Assembly (NCBI GenBank): GCA_964534275.1
Contig: CAZHQG010000004.1
Span: 1-64,000 of the forward strand
Length of the DNA stretch: 64,000 bases
Direction: 5' to 3'
Source: HRBIN30 sp964534275
GTDB lineage: Bacteria; Desulfobacterota; Binatia; HRBIN30
Of this stretch, positions 44,194 through 53,047 are shown in pieces. The notes under the pieces were generated by a model. The model saw only the letters and a list, made by a program, of their open reading frames with translations, did not search any database and was not told where the DNA came from. The position numbers were made by a program, and so were the translations under genes. How positions within the stretch are numbered: the first letter of the stretch is position 1; each line of letters starts with the position of its first letter.

Positions 44194-45543
44194 TCACGCT
44201 TCCTTGCGTGGTTTTCGCTGCCGGCGTGGGCTGCGCGGTTCTTGTCGGAGTCGTGGGCTCCGGCGAGCCGCCACGGGCGCCCCACCTGCTTGTCGCTTCG
44301 GCTCCTTGGGGCACTGGTTGGCGATCACCCGCATCACATTCCAAGCGTAGTAGATCTCCGGGTACAGGAGCGGCTTCCCGCTCGTGAGAATCGCTCCCGC
44401 GATTTGTCGCTCCGGGTCGGCCCAACCAACGATGTTGGTGAAGCCAAGATGTCCGAACGCCTCTCGAGTGTCGGGTCCGTACAAGCTCAGGTAATCTGCG
44501 CCGAGCATGAACCCCAGCGAGTACCGTAGCGGTAAACCGAAACTCAGGTCGATCTCCCAGTTGGTTTGCTCCAAGGTGGCTCGACGCACGGTACGTGGAT
44601 CGAAGATGCGGACTCCGTAAAGTTCGCCCCCGTTCAGCAATAACTGGTAGAACTGGCTCAGTTCGTCCGCTGTGGTCACGATGTTTCCTGCCGGGATAAT
44701 GGCGCGAAGGAAGCGAGGATCGTTAGAAACCTCGGCGGCGGTGCGGATGTCCATTCCGATCGCCTTGTGCAACAGCGTGGAGAGTGGGGGAATCGGCGGC
44801 GGGCCAGTAAAGGCGTTGTGGGCTACCTTGGAAATGTCTGTTTCCTCTACGCCATAGTTCATCCAGCGCCAGCCAAGGGGTTCGCGTATGGTGTGCGTCA
44901 AAAAGACGCGAATGTCGTTTCCGGTGATTCGGCGGACAACCTCTCCCAGCAAGAAGCCGCCAGTGAGCGCGTGATAGGCCACCACGCGGCCTGCTGGCCA
45001 GGTGGGCTCCAGGTCGCAGAGGATTTCCAAAATGCGCTCCGGATGCTCGAGGTGCTCGAGGTCCATCGCTTCGGGGGGCACGTTCGGAATGCCGGCGCGG
45101 TGGGAAAGAACGTGCCTAATGGTAATCCATTCTTTGCCGTGCCGTCCGAACTCCGGGATGTACTCGCAAACCGGGTCATCGAGGTGCAACAACCGCCGCT
45201 GGTCGAGCAGGTGGATCACCATCGCAGTAACGGCTTTGGAAGCGGAGAAGATCGTAAACGGTGTGTGCACCGTGCAGCGAACCTTGGGTGCGTCTGGCGG
45301 ATCCTCAGGTGCGTTGCCACGGGCATAACCGAGTGCACGGTGTAAAAACACCTGGCCATGCCGCCGGAGGCAAATTTGCAATGCGGGGTGCATCCCCGTG
45401 GAGAAGAATGCTTGTACGGCGTCCCAGATGGCGGTCACTTGGCTGCTCGTGAGTCCAGCGTCGCGCGGCGAAACCTCCTCGCCGATTTCCATGACCTCGT
45501 GCAAATCAGTCGGAATGCGACACCGGCGGACAAGGCCAGTCAT
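44194..45543 (-). CDS. Serine hydrolase, beta-lactamase (class C)/EstB family
   Basis: A 449-residue protein of the serine penicillin-recognising fold. FTIFSASKAVTAMVIHLL carries the nucleophile S-x-x-K; VAYHALTGGFLLGEVV supplies the tyrosine of the second motif; and a C-terminal FGHLGFTNIVGWADPERQI replaces the KTG box with HLG-type residues, as in EstB esterases. No signal peptide is seen, so a cytoplasmic esterase or peptidase is more likely than a beta-lactamase. The last 30 residues are strongly basic. ATG 45543 is used. It lies 57 bp downstream of the TetR gene on the same strand and may be under its control. Confidence 0.88.
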   Translation of the reverse strand: MTGLVRRCRIPTDLHEVMEIGEEVSPRDAGLTSSQVTAIWDAVQAFFSTGMHPALQICLRRHGQVFLHRALGYARGNAPEDPPDAPKVRCTVHTPFTIFSASKAVTAMVIHLLDQRRLLHLDDPVCEYIPEFGRHGKEWITIRHVLSHRAGIPNVPPEAMDLEHLEHPERILEILCDLEPTWPAGRVVAYHALTGGFLLGEVVRRITGNDIRVFLTHTIREPLGWRWMNYGVEETDISKVAHNAFTGPPPIPPLSTLLHKAIGMDIRTAAEVSNDPRFLRAIIPAGNIVTTADELSQFYQLLLNGGELYGVRIFDPRTVRRATLEQTNWEIDLSFGLPLRYSLGFMLGADYLSLYGPDTREAFGHLGFTNIVGWADPERQIAGAILTSGKPLLYPEIYYAWNVMRVIANQCPKEPKRQAGGAPVAARRSPRLRQEPRSPRRQRKPRKEA

Positions 45544-45600
45544 GACGTTCTCTTGGCTGGCACACTTACCGGATGCCGGCAAGAGCGCTTTTTCAGACGT

Positions 45601-46317
45601 TCAGGCGGAGTCCACGGGACCCGCAGGTCCAGCCGTTGATGCCGGCACTGGTTCCTGTGCGACGTCCGAGATCAGCACCTCGTCGTAAAAGAGGAAGCGG
45701 CAGACCATGTCGGTGAGGGCCTCCACGGTGGGGCCGACAAGCGCCTCGCTTCCACTCAGCATCACTCGCGAAGTGGTCCACTCAACGGCGGCGTGGATCA
45801 CGAACGCGGCCGTCGCAAGGTCGGTCACCCGGAGTTTGCCCTTCTCGGCCAGGGCCTGAAACAAACGGAGCATCGCCGCCTTGATGCGTTCTTCGATTGC
45901 TTCGACGGCGCTGCGAAACTCGGGGTCCTTAAAATAGCGCTCCCACAAAATCCGCTGGATTCCAGGCTGGATGCGCCGGGTGTGGAAGAGCGCGTCGATG
46001 AGGGTGCGTACGCTTTGCCTTAGATTGCCGCCGACCCACAATGCCGGGTCGAGATTCTGTACGACGTAGTCGCTGATTTCCTTCGTTGTGCCTTCCAGCA
46101 GTTCCAACAAAATTGCGCGCTTGTCCGGAAAGTACCCATACAAGGTGCCAACCGCGACTCTCGCTTTGCGAGCGATCGCTGCCGTGGTCGTTTCATCGTA
46201 GCCCTTCGATTCGAAACAACTTACTGCCGCCTTGAGGATTTGCTCCCGCGTGCGCCGGCTGCGGGCTTGCTGCGGTGTGCGAATGGTGGGGCGGCGAGTA
46301 CGAGTCTTGGACGCCAT
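45601..46317 (-). CDS. TetR family transcriptional regulator
   Basis: A 238-residue DNA-binding protein. A basic N-tail (TRTRRPTIRTPQQARSRRTR) precedes the TetR helix-turn-helix: EQILKAAVSCFESKGYDETTTAAIARKARVAVGTLYGYFPDKRAILLEL. The C-terminal ligand/dimer region is helical and variable. It is divergent from a diiron oxygenase gene with a 128-bp spacer containing a promoter and small palindromes, the usual layout for a repressor of its neighbour. It is also the first gene of a leftward run with the serine hydrolase and a membrane protein. The ligand is unknown. Confidence 0.93.
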   Translation of the reverse strand: MASKTRTRRPTIRTPQQARSRRTREQILKAAVSCFESKGYDETTTAAIARKARVAVGTLYGYFPDKRAILLELLEGTTKEISDYVVQNLDPALWVGGNLRQSVRTLIDALFHTRRIQPGIQRILWERYFKDPEFRSAVEAIEERIKAAMLRLFQALAEKGKLRVTDLATAAFVIHAAVEWTTSRVMLSGSEALVGPTVEALTDMVCRFLFYDEVLISDVAQEPVPASTAGPAGPVDSA

Positions 46318-46348
46318 CGGTTCGATTTCTCAACAGGGGCCAAGAAGC

Positions 46349-46360
46349 GAACTTGAGTTC
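46349..46360. promoter_or_regulatory. Small palindrome, candidate TetR operator half
   Basis: GAACT-TG-AGTTC, a five-base inverted repeat with a two-base centre, lies 9 bp upstream of the -35 of the oxygenase promoter. GAGT and ACTC repeats further right (around 46355 and 46372) overlap the -35. This is a plausible but unproven binding site for the divergent TetR protein. Confidence 0.35.
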
Positions 46361-46369
46361 ACATTCCTA

Positions 46370-46398
46370 TTGACTCTGAATTGCTCGTGCCGTATGTT
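46370..46398 (+). promoter_or_regulatory. Sigma-70-type promoter for the diiron oxygenase gene
   Basis: TTGACT at 46370-46375, a 17-base spacer and TATGTT at 46393-46398, followed 47 bases later by the ATG at 46446. Five of six bases match at -35 and four of six at -10, one of the best promoter-like sequences in the window. Confidence 0.6.
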
Positions 46399-46445
46399 CT
46401 CGCGCGTAGAAACACTTTTGCAAGGAACGCATCGGGAGGACGAAC

Positions 46446-47471
46446 ATGGCTCAAGCTGCCGTAAAGGAAACTGCTCGGCCAGTAAGTGAGGAAAGGCCAA
46501 ACGAAACGCTGCTTGCCGCATACGACATCACATACGTTTGGAACTATGGCAGCGTCAAGGAAGGCTTACGGGATTTGTACGAAAAAGCCAAGCGGGAGCA
46601 ATGGAACGGCACCACGCAGCTGAAGTGGGACACTCCGGTAGACCCGGAATCGGAGATCATTCCCCAAGCGTACAACCCGCTTGAAGATTATGGTCCGTAC
46701 AAAAAGCTGACCCCACGGCAAGTAGCCCACTTCCGGCACGCACAGCTTGCCTGGCAGTTGTCGCAATTCATGCACGGGGAACAGGGGGCGTTGATCGTCG
46801 CTTCCGAGCTGGCCGGCGCGGCTCCGTGGATGGACGCCAAGCTGTACGCGGCGACCCAAACGATGGACGAGGCACGTCACGTCGAGGTGTTCAGCCGTTA
46901 TTTGCAGGAAAAACTCGAGTGGCAGTGGCCCATCAACCCGAACCTCAAGCACTTGCTCGACCTGATCATTTGCGATCGCCGGTGGGACATGAAGTACCTG
47001 GGCATGCAGATCCTCGTCGAGGGGCTAGCGATGGCTGCGTTCTCCAGCATGTATCAACTTGCGCGGGAGCCGTTGGTGAAGGATCTCGTGCACTACGTCA
47101 TGCGCGACGAGTCGCGACACGTGGCTTTTGGCGTGCTGTCGCTGAAGGGGTACTACTTGGACATGCCCGAGTCGGAGCTTCGCGACCGCGAAGACTTTGT
47201 CATCGAGGCTTGTAGGCTCATGCGCGATCGGCTCTTGGCCGAGGAAGTCTCCGAGTACATCGGGTTCAACAAACACGAGGTGCGAGAGATCGTGCTGCAG
47301 TCGCCCGTGATGCGGATGTTTCGGGAGTCGTTGTTCTCCCGGATCGTTCCAAATTTGAAGAAACTCGGCTTGCTCACCCCGTACGTTCGCAAGGCCTTCG
47401 ACGAGATCGGAATCCTGCAGTTCGAGAACGTCGACCCAGAGGCGGAAGATCGCGCGATCGGTCTTGCTTGA
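46446..47471 (+). CDS. Ferritin-like diiron oxygenase/oxidase
   Basis: A 341-residue helical protein with a full carboxylate-bridged diiron ligand set in order: Glu112 (MHGEQGAL), Glu142-x2-His145 (DEARHVEVF), Glu192 (LVEGLAMAAF) and Glu222-x2-His225 (DESRHVAFG). This matches ferritin-like oxygenases related to AurF or R2-like proteins. Such enzymes activate O2 for N-oxygenation, hydroxylation or desaturation; the substrate is unknown. ATG 46446 has a GGGAGGA site. It is transcribed from a clear promoter, divergent from TetR, and ends with an intrinsic terminator, so it is a monocistronic regulated unit. Similar genes are frequent in mycobacteria and lipid-degrading bacteria, suggesting a hydrophobic substrate; that is inference. 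Confidence 0.87.
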   Translation: MAQAAVKETARPVSEERPNETLLAAYDITYVWNYGSVKEGLRDLYEKAKREQWNGTTQLKWDTPVDPESEIIPQAYNPLEDYGPYKKLTPRQVAHFRHAQLAWQLSQFMHGEQGALIVASELAGAAPWMDAKLYAATQTMDEARHVEVFSRYLQEKLEWQWPINPNLKHLLDLIICDRRWDMKYLGMQILVEGLAMAAFSSMYQLAREPLVKDLVHYVMRDESRHVAFGVLSLKGYYLDMPESELRDREDFVIEACRLMRDRLLAEEVSEYIGFNKHEVREIVLQSPVMRMFRESLFSRIVPNLKKLGLLTPYVRKAFDEIGILQFENVDPEAEDRAIGLA

Positions 47472-47514
47472 GCCTGCACTCCCGTCCCTCCCCCTCCCTG
47501 TCCCCCGACCCCCG

Positions 47515-47560
47515 CAACGGGCTCGCCGGCTGCTTCGGCCGGTGGGCCCGTTGTGTTTTT
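47515..47560 (+). terminator. Intrinsic terminator after the diiron oxygenase
   Basis: CAACGGGC at 47515-47522 pairs with GCCCGTTG at 47546-47553, with an inner GCCGGC/GCCGG stem around a TGCTTC-type loop, directly followed by TGTTTTT. It is a textbook rho-independent terminator 44 bp after the stop codon. Confidence 0.9.
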
Positions 47561-47652
47561 GGTCAAACGATGAGAACGCTGTCGCAACCGCTTGCAATGT
47601 GCGCTAGCATAGGCGCCAGTTTTTTCTTGAAGTGATGCAAGGAGCGAACAGA

Positions 47653-49527
47653 ATGGCAGCACCGAAACCCTCTCGGACAGTGCAACGATCGCGTGGCGAG
47701 ACCTCCCACTTGGCGGAAGTCTCCCAGCCTGTACATCCGCGGGCTGGAGTCGAAATGACCAACGCCGACGCGATCGTACAAGTGCTGGCCGACGAAGGTG
47801 TGGACACGGTGTTCGGATACAGCGGCGGCGCGATTTTGCCAACGTACGATGCGATTTTCCGGTACAACGAACAGCACCGAGACCAGGAAATCCGCCTCGT
47901 CGTTCCGGCCACCGAGCAAGGCGCTGGTTTCATGGCTGCTGGTTATGCCCGCTCGAGTGGCCGCGTGGGTGTGTTCATCGTGACTTCGGGCCCCGGAGCG
48001 ACGAACTCCGTAACGCCAATTCGCGACTGCCAGGCAGACTCTGTTCCAGTGGTGCTGATTACCGGGCAGGTACCGCGCGTGGCGATGGGGACGGATGCGT
48101 TTCAGGAGGCGCCGGTCTTCAACATCATGTCCTCGTGCGCGAAACACGTTTTCCTGGTCACCGACGAATCCAAAGTCGAGGCAACGATCCGCACTGCGTT
48201 TCGTATTGCCCGAAGCGGACGCCCGGGGCCGGTCGTGGTGGATATTCCACGCGACGTGCAACTGGCCAAATGCACCTTCCGCGGTAGCGGAAGTTTGCGG
48301 CTGCGCGGGTACGATGAGCGGTTGGCGGCGCTCGAGCGCGCGACCTTGTCGCCTCGAGATGCCGAAGCCTTTTTCCGCTTGTTGGGAAGCTGCGAGCGGC
48401 CGCTCCTGTACGTCGGTGGCGGAGTGATTCATGCGAATGCCGCACCGGAACTGCGCGCGTTTGCCGACCGTTTTGGAATTCCGGTGGTGACCACACTCAT
48501 GGGCATTGGTGCGTACGACACTTCCGCAGAGCTGTCTCTGCGGATGTTGGGCATGCACGGAACTGCCTACGCCAACTACGCCGTGGAAGATTGTGACTTC
48601 CTCTTTGCCATCGGTTCCCGCTTCGATGACCGAGTCGCCGGCAAAGTGAAGGAGTTCGCGCCGCACGCCAAGATTGCCCATCTGGACATCGATGCTTCCG
48701 AAATTGGCAAGGTGAAAGCCGTGGATTGGGCGCACGTTGCCGATGCCAAGCGCGGACTGCAGCAACTGCTCGAAGCAGGGCGCGACTTTAAAAAGGACTT
48801 CAGCCGTTGGCGCGCCTACGTGCTCGAGTTGAAGCGGAAGTATCCGTTGAATTGGAATCGCGAGTCTTCGCGCATTCAAGCGGAATACGTGTTGTCCACC
48901 CTGAACGAAATCACGCGCGGCGAAGCGATTGTCACGACCGGCGTGGGGCAGCACCAGATGTGGGCCGCCCAATATTTGGACTTCCACCGCCCGCGCACGT
49001 GGTTGACCTCCGGCAGTATGGGCACGATGGGATTTGGCTTGCCCGCCGCGATCGGTGCGCAGCTCGCCAATCCGGGAGCACTGGTGATCGACGTCGATGG
49101 GGACGGCAGCTTGCGCATGAACCTAGGCGAGCTGGAAACGTTGACCACCTACGACATTCCGGTGAAAGTGCTGTTGCTCAACAACCTTGGCGACGGGATG
49201 GTTCGGCAGTGGCAAGACTTGTTTTATGCAAACCGTTACTCCGGTTCGGACAAGAGCTTGCACAAGAAGGACTTCGTGCGCGCTGCAGAAGCAGACGGCT
49301 TCCAGTTTGCCAAGCGCATCACGGAAATCGCGGAGGTGCGTCCCGCACTCGAGGAATTCCTTGACTTTCAAGGCCCCGCGTTGCTCGAGGTCATGGTGGA
49401 TCCCAATGCCCACGTGTACCCGATGGTGGGTCCGGGGATGGGCTACAAAGACATGATTACCGGGAAGTTTATCCCGAGCCGTGATCAAGGACCGAAAACT
49501 ACGGAAACGCCGCCAGGCTACTTCTAA
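47653..49527 (+). CDS. ilvB: Acetolactate synthase, catalytic subunit
   Basis: A 624-residue TPP/FAD enzyme. It condenses two pyruvates (or pyruvate and 2-oxobutyrate), the first step of branched-chain amino acid synthesis. Catalytic Glu88 (ATEQGAGFMAAGYAR), GPGATNSVTPIRDCQ, the FAD region IGSRFDDRVAGK and the TPP motif GDGSLRMNLGELETL ending in NN are all present. The N-terminus has about 35 extra residues before MTNADAIVQVLADEGV. ATG 47653 was chosen for its AAGGAGCG site; ATG 47632 is possible. No small subunit gene (ilvN) or ilvC follows; the next gene is convergent with a 4-bp overlap. High confidence. Confidence 0.95.
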   Translation: MAAPKPSRTVQRSRGETSHLAEVSQPVHPRAGVEMTNADAIVQVLADEGVDTVFGYSGGAILPTYDAIFRYNEQHRDQEIRLVVPATEQGAGFMAAGYARSSGRVGVFIVTSGPGATNSVTPIRDCQADSVPVVLITGQVPRVAMGTDAFQEAPVFNIMSSCAKHVFLVTDESKVEATIRTAFRIARSGRPGPVVVDIPRDVQLAKCTFRGSGSLRLRGYDERLAALERATLSPRDAEAFFRLLGSCERPLLYVGGGVIHANAAPELRAFADRFGIPVVTTLMGIGAYDTSAELSLRMLGMHGTAYANYAVEDCDFLFAIGSRFDDRVAGKVKEFAPHAKIAHLDIDASEIGKVKAVDWAHVADAKRGLQQLLEAGRDFKKDFSRWRAYVLELKRKYPLNWNRESSRIQAEYVLSTLNEITRGEAIVTTGVGQHQMWAAQYLDFHRPRTWLTSGSMGTMGFGLPAAIGAQLANPGALVIDVDGDGSLRMNLGELETLTTYDIPVKVLLLNNLGDGMVRQWQDLFYANRYSGSDKSLHKKDFVRAAEADGFQFAKRITEIAEVRPALEEFLDFQGPALLEVMVDPNAHVYPMVGPGMGYKDMITGKFIPSRDQGPKTTETPPGYF

Positions 49528-50930
49528 GAGTTCGACTGGGTAGAGGAAGTGGCTCGGGTGGCTGAGTGAGCCCGGCGGCGCCAAAGTTCGGCAACGATTT
49601 GCGCATGTGCCGCGCGCGTGATCGGGTAGCGGCCGGCGCTGATTACGGCGGCAGCCAGGAACGCAAGCGGGGCGAAGGCCGCCAGCAAGCGGATGCTGTT
49701 GCGCACGGTGTCACTCGTTGGCTCGTTGGCCTGAAAGCCAAGCAAGTCGAGAACGCCCAGCACGAGCGACACGCCGACTGCACCCGCTAGCTTCCGTACG
49801 AACGTAAACACTCCGTTGTAAACGCCTTCGCGTCGCTGCCCGGTGCGTAGCTCGTCTTCATCGATGACGTCGCCAAGCATCGACCAGGGCATCACGTCCA
49901 CGGCAGCATACCCAGCGCCCGCAACCGCCATCAGCAAAAATAAGGTCCACCTGGACCAATCGGGCTGCACGAAGAACAACACGCATTGAACGGCGCTCCA
50001 AAGGACCGTGCCGTAGGCGAACAGTTGCGTCTTTTCCGTACGACGGGCAACCCACAGCCACACTGGAAGCGCACTGACGACAGCAACGAGGAAAATCACC
50101 ATCCCGCGCTCGAAGTCCTCCGAGCGCAGCAACCAGTGCGTGAAGTAGAGGATGAGCAAAGTGCTGATGACGTCGATGGCCATGCGGCTGAAGAGGAACA
50201 AGGCGAGGAGCCGTCGAAAGTTGGGATGGGCGAGTACTTCGACAAGGCCGCGGAAAAATGGCGTGGTGCTGACTTCTCGCTCCCGCCACTCCGGCCTTTC
50301 GAAGCTGACGCGGTACACAAAAAACCACGGCAGCGCGAACAGACAGCCTAGGACGAACCCTGCAAACTGAAAGCCCGTGGGGCCGCCACCGAAGCTTTCC
50401 GCCAAGGGGCGGACCGACACGGCGGCAAAGACTCCGAGCATCGCGCCCGCGGAGCGATAGGTATTGAGCGAAGTGCGGTCGTCGTAGCTCAAAGCCATCT
50501 CTGGCTGGAGCGCGAGGTAGGGAATCGAGAGCACGGTCATCGCCGTCGTGAGCAAGCAGTACACAAACGCGTAGTACGCGAACCGCAAAAGCTCGTGTGT
50601 GAAGGGCACTGGGACCCAAAGCAGGGCAAAACACAGGCCGAACGGTACGGCCCCGATGAGAAAATACGGGCGCCGTCGGCCCCATTGCCAGCGGGTGCGG
50701 TCGGAAATTCTCCCCATGAGTGGGTCGGTAAACGCGTCTACCGCGCGCCCGATTAACGGCACGAGCCCCGCAAGCGCTGGCCGCAACTCGGCCACGTGAA
50801 TGAGGAAGTAGGCCGTGAATACGAAGGCCAATGCGTTTAACGCCGCGTTGATGGTGAAGTCACCGCTTGCATAAATGGCCCGTTGTACGGGCGACAGAAC
50901 GCGCGAAGCAGGTGGCGAGGGACGGCTCAC
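49524..50930 (-). CDS. GPH/MelB-like sodium:sugar symporter family transporter (MFS)
   Basis: A 468-residue carrier with about 12 membrane helices. Diagnostic GPH loop: RAVDAFTDPLMGRISDRTRWQWGRRRPYFLIGAVP. Further helices follow (FAYYAFVYCLLTTAMTVLSIPYLAL), and the second-half counterpart is MPWSMLGDVIDEDELRTGQRREGVYNGVFTF. MelB relatives import glycosides or uronides with Na+ or H+; the solute here is unknown, and no glycosidase is nearby. The GTG at 50930 was chosen because GAGGAGAG lies eight bases upstream; a longer frame would add a non-hydrophobic 44-residue stretch. The gene is convergent with ilvB. Confidence 0.9.
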   Translation of the reverse strand: MSRPSPPASRVLSPVQRAIYASGDFTINAALNALAFVFTAYFLIHVAELRPALAGLVPLIGRAVDAFTDPLMGRISDRTRWQWGRRRPYFLIGAVPFGLCFALLWVPVPFTHELLRFAYYAFVYCLLTTAMTVLSIPYLALQPEMALSYDDRTSLNTYRSAGAMLGVFAAVSVRPLAESFGGGPTGFQFAGFVLGCLFALPWFFVYRVSFERPEWREREVSTTPFFRGLVEVLAHPNFRRLLALFLFSRMAIDVISTLLILYFTHWLLRSEDFERGMVIFLVAVVSALPVWLWVARRTEKTQLFAYGTVLWSAVQCVLFFVQPDWSRWTLFLLMAVAGAGYAAVDVMPWSMLGDVIDEDELRTGQRREGVYNGVFTFVRKLAGAVGVSLVLGVLDLLGFQANEPTSDTVRNSIRLLAAFAPLAFLAAAVISAGRYPITRAAHAQIVAELWRRRAHSATRATSSTQSNS

Positions 50931-51160
50931 CGGTTTTGCTCTCCTCGGCCCAAGCAGACTAAGCGCCGAAGCGCGAGCAGGTCCATGCGCGGCGCACCCC
51001 GCAACGACTCGTAAGCCGTTCCCCTCGTGGCCTTGCAAGCTCGAAACTGCCCAACTTGCCAAAACCGCGATCCGGGAAAATCACGAACACGCTAACCTCG
51101 AACACGGGCGCGGTTGTCGGCCGCTACCGCCGTGCTGTCAAGCGAGGGTTGTGTGCACCG

Positions 51161-52087
51161 TTACGCGACGAGACCTTCGAGAAAGTCTACGACGCGCGGT
51201 TCGTGCCGTTTCCCGGTGACAGCGTTGATTTGCCGGAGGGCCGAGGGGCTCGTGACATTCACTTCGGTCAGGAAACCACCGATGACATCCAGGCCCGCAA
51301 GCCAAAGTCCATGCTGCCGAAGAAACGGACCGACGCGCTCGGCGATGTAGCGGTCGCGTGCGTTCAAGGCGGTTGCCTCCACGCGTGCTCCTTGATGGAT
51401 GTTGGCGAGTTTGTCGGGGGCAGCAGGCACTCGATTGACAGCGCCAATACATTCTCCTCCGACTAGAAAAAGTCGCTTGTCGCCAGACAACACTTCGGGA
51501 AGGTATCGCTGCACGATGACCGGATCGCCCGGGTAGCGTTGGAGGGTTGCCCGAATGACCGGTGGCGCTGTTTCGGCGGTTACGACATGAATCCCTCGCC
51601 CGCTGCATTCAGAAATCGGTTTGACGACTGCCGTCCCTTGCGCACGCACAAACTCCTCGAGGGCTTCCACGTGCCGGCTCACAAGTGTCGGCGGGCACAG
51701 ATCGGGGAAATGCAGCGGCAGGAGCTTTTCGTTCCAAGCAAGCACGCTCTCCGGCTTGTTGACCACGACGGTTCGCTCGCCCACGGAGGTCAGTGCCTGC
51801 GCCACGAACCGGTAGGCAGCATCCACAGGCGGGTCCTGGCGCATGAGAATCAGCGAGAACTCGCTTGCGTCCTCCACTTGCGCTTCACCGGCTTGGGGAG
51901 CTCCGGTAGGAAGAACGTTCAGCTCATGCGCGGTGGTGTACACGCCGTGGTCGGTGACCGTAAAGTCCTCCTCCAGGGAGTACCACGTTTCATGACCGCG
52001 ACGCCGAAACTCCGCAGCGAGCAGCAAAGAGGTTTCAGTTTCAAGCTGCAGTTGCTCGAGAGGGTCGAGGACGAACAAAACGCGCAC
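51161..52087 (-). CDS. gshB: Glutathione synthetase
   Basis: A 308-residue ATP-grasp ligase joining gamma-glutamylcysteine and glycine. MRVLFVLDPLEQLQLETETS, LMRQDPPVDAAYRFVAQAL, VVNKPESVLAWNEKLLPLHF, TAVVKPISECSGRGIHVV and FLTEVNVTSPSALRQIN follow E. coli GshB closely. The start is GTG at 52087 with a GAGGA site. gshA is not in the window. Possession of GshB supports a Gram-negative-type redox system. The 230 bp between gshB and the GPH carrier start hold nothing recognised. Confidence 0.95.
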   Translation of the reverse strand: MRVLFVLDPLEQLQLETETSLLLAAEFRRRGHETWYSLEEDFTVTDHGVYTTAHELNVLPTGAPQAGEAQVEDASEFSLILMRQDPPVDAAYRFVAQALTSVGERTVVVNKPESVLAWNEKLLPLHFPDLCPPTLVSRHVEALEEFVRAQGTAVVKPISECSGRGIHVVTAETAPPVIRATLQRYPGDPVIVQRYLPEVLSGDKRLFLVGGECIGAVNRVPAAPDKLANIHQGARVEATALNARDRYIAERVGPFLRQHGLWLAGLDVIGGFLTEVNVTSPSALRQINAVTGKRHEPRVVDFLEGLVA

Positions 52088-52571
52088 ACGTTCCTCATAA
52101 CATTGCGCTTTGGAGAGGCGACCCCTTTAAGAGCCTGTTGACGAAGTGGCTGCCAGACGCACCCGGTGTTGCGCGGTAGGGGCGAAAACTTTTTCGCCCC
52201 TACCCCTGTCTACAACCAAGGAGAGCCAAAACCGCCGTATCGGCACTCATATGCACGGTTGTTCGGGCTGGCGCCGCTTCGTCGACACCCCCACCTCGAC
52301 TGCCCGTTCGGCGCTTCAAAGCACACGCTCTCTGCATCAGAGACCCACCAGCCATGCCCGCTTTTTCAACTGGCTGTTCAGGGCGCCCCCAAGCCGTGTG
52401 CAGAAGCAAACGATACGAGCGTGCATCTTTTGCCACGCCGGCGCAGTGCTTCCGCATTCGATGGGCGCCGTGCGATTCATCGTACGTGGTTTGCCTTGAG
52501 CAAACTGGTTCCATGGGGTAGCGTCAACGACGGCAAATCGTCAGTCAGGCAATCCGAGGAGTTTGGCACGT
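52088..52571. other. 484-bp region upstream of the PNPOx gene, with repeat-like elements
   Basis: No gene is convincing here. It contains AGCCTGTTGAC at 52132-52142 (also found at 55143-55153 after the Ycf48-like gene), a 12-bp perfect hairpin at 52176-52203, and a degenerate inverted copy TTCAACTGGCT at 52365-52375. The layout hints at a decayed miniature mobile element, but no transposase or target duplication is visible. GAGGAG at 52556-52561 serves the PNPOx gene. Confidence 0.4.
52176..52203. repeat. Perfect 12-bp palindromic hairpin
   Basis: GTAGGGGCGAAA pairs with TTTCGCCCCTAC around a four-base ACTT loop. The stem is perfect and symmetrical, so it reads the same on both strands, like REP-type or bidirectional terminator elements. 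It sits 89 bp upstream of gshB's start and 369 bp upstream of the PNPOx start. Confidence 0.7.
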
Positions 52572-53003
52572 ATGGCGAGAAAGCGAGCGCGAACACCCAA
52601 GCCCATTCCGGGGAAGGAGCTGGCGTTTATTCGAGCGCAACGGGTGGCGCGGGTGGCAACCGTCGGCAGAGACTTCGAACCCCACAACGTGCCCGTGTGC
52701 ACGGTGGCGATCGGGGGCAAACTGTACTTTGCCTCGGAAGCGAATGCGCGCAAAATTCGGAACCTCTTTTACTCTCCCCGTGTTGCTCTGGTGTTCGACG
52801 AGTACGACGAGGACTGGAAGAAATTGCGCGGCGTCATGGTCGTTGGGGAGGCAACCATCATAGAACGAGGGCCGGCATTCCACCGGGCCCGCTTGGCACT
52901 GTACCGCAAATACAAGCAGTACCGAAAATTGGAGCCCATCGTGGAAGGGGAGTCCGTAATCGTCGCAGTGACGCCAGAGAAGACCTTCGCCTGGGGGCTG
53001 TGA
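52572..53003 (+). CDS. Pyridoxamine 5'-phosphate oxidase-fold (PNPOx-like) flavin protein
   Basis: A 143-residue protein with the split-barrel fold: ELAFIRAQRVARVATVGRDFEPHNVPVCTVAIGGKLYFASE, NLFYSPRVALVFDEYDEDWKKLRGVMVVGEATII, and a Lys/Tyr-rich helix before IVAVTPEKTFAWGL. It resembles PPOX-class F420- or FMN-dependent reductases rather than biosynthetic PdxH. Such proteins reduce or bind varied substrates; the cofactor cannot be chosen by eye. The ATG at 52572 has GAGGAG ten bases upstream. The Ycf48-like gene begins 44 bp downstream, so they may be cotranscribed. Confidence 0.85.
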   Translation: MARKRARTPKPIPGKELAFIRAQRVARVATVGRDFEPHNVPVCTVAIGGKLYFASEANARKIRNLFYSPRVALVFDEYDEDWKKLRGVMVVGEATIIERGPAFHRARLALYRKYKQYRKLEPIVEGESVIVAVTPEKTFAWGL

Positions 53004-53047
53004 GATCGGCGAACAACGAGGAAAGGCAAGGGAAGGGAAGGACGAGG

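Noticed and set aside
44194..45543. Antibiotic beta-lactamase role for the serine hydrolase
   Set aside because: It lacks a signal peptide and the KTG box is replaced; the EstB-like esterase/peptidase family fits better.
52166..53047. Long rightward frame running into the Ycf48-like gene from 52166
   Set aside because: It crosses the PNPOx gene in another frame and lacks a signal peptide; the clean start with signal sequence is ATG 53048.
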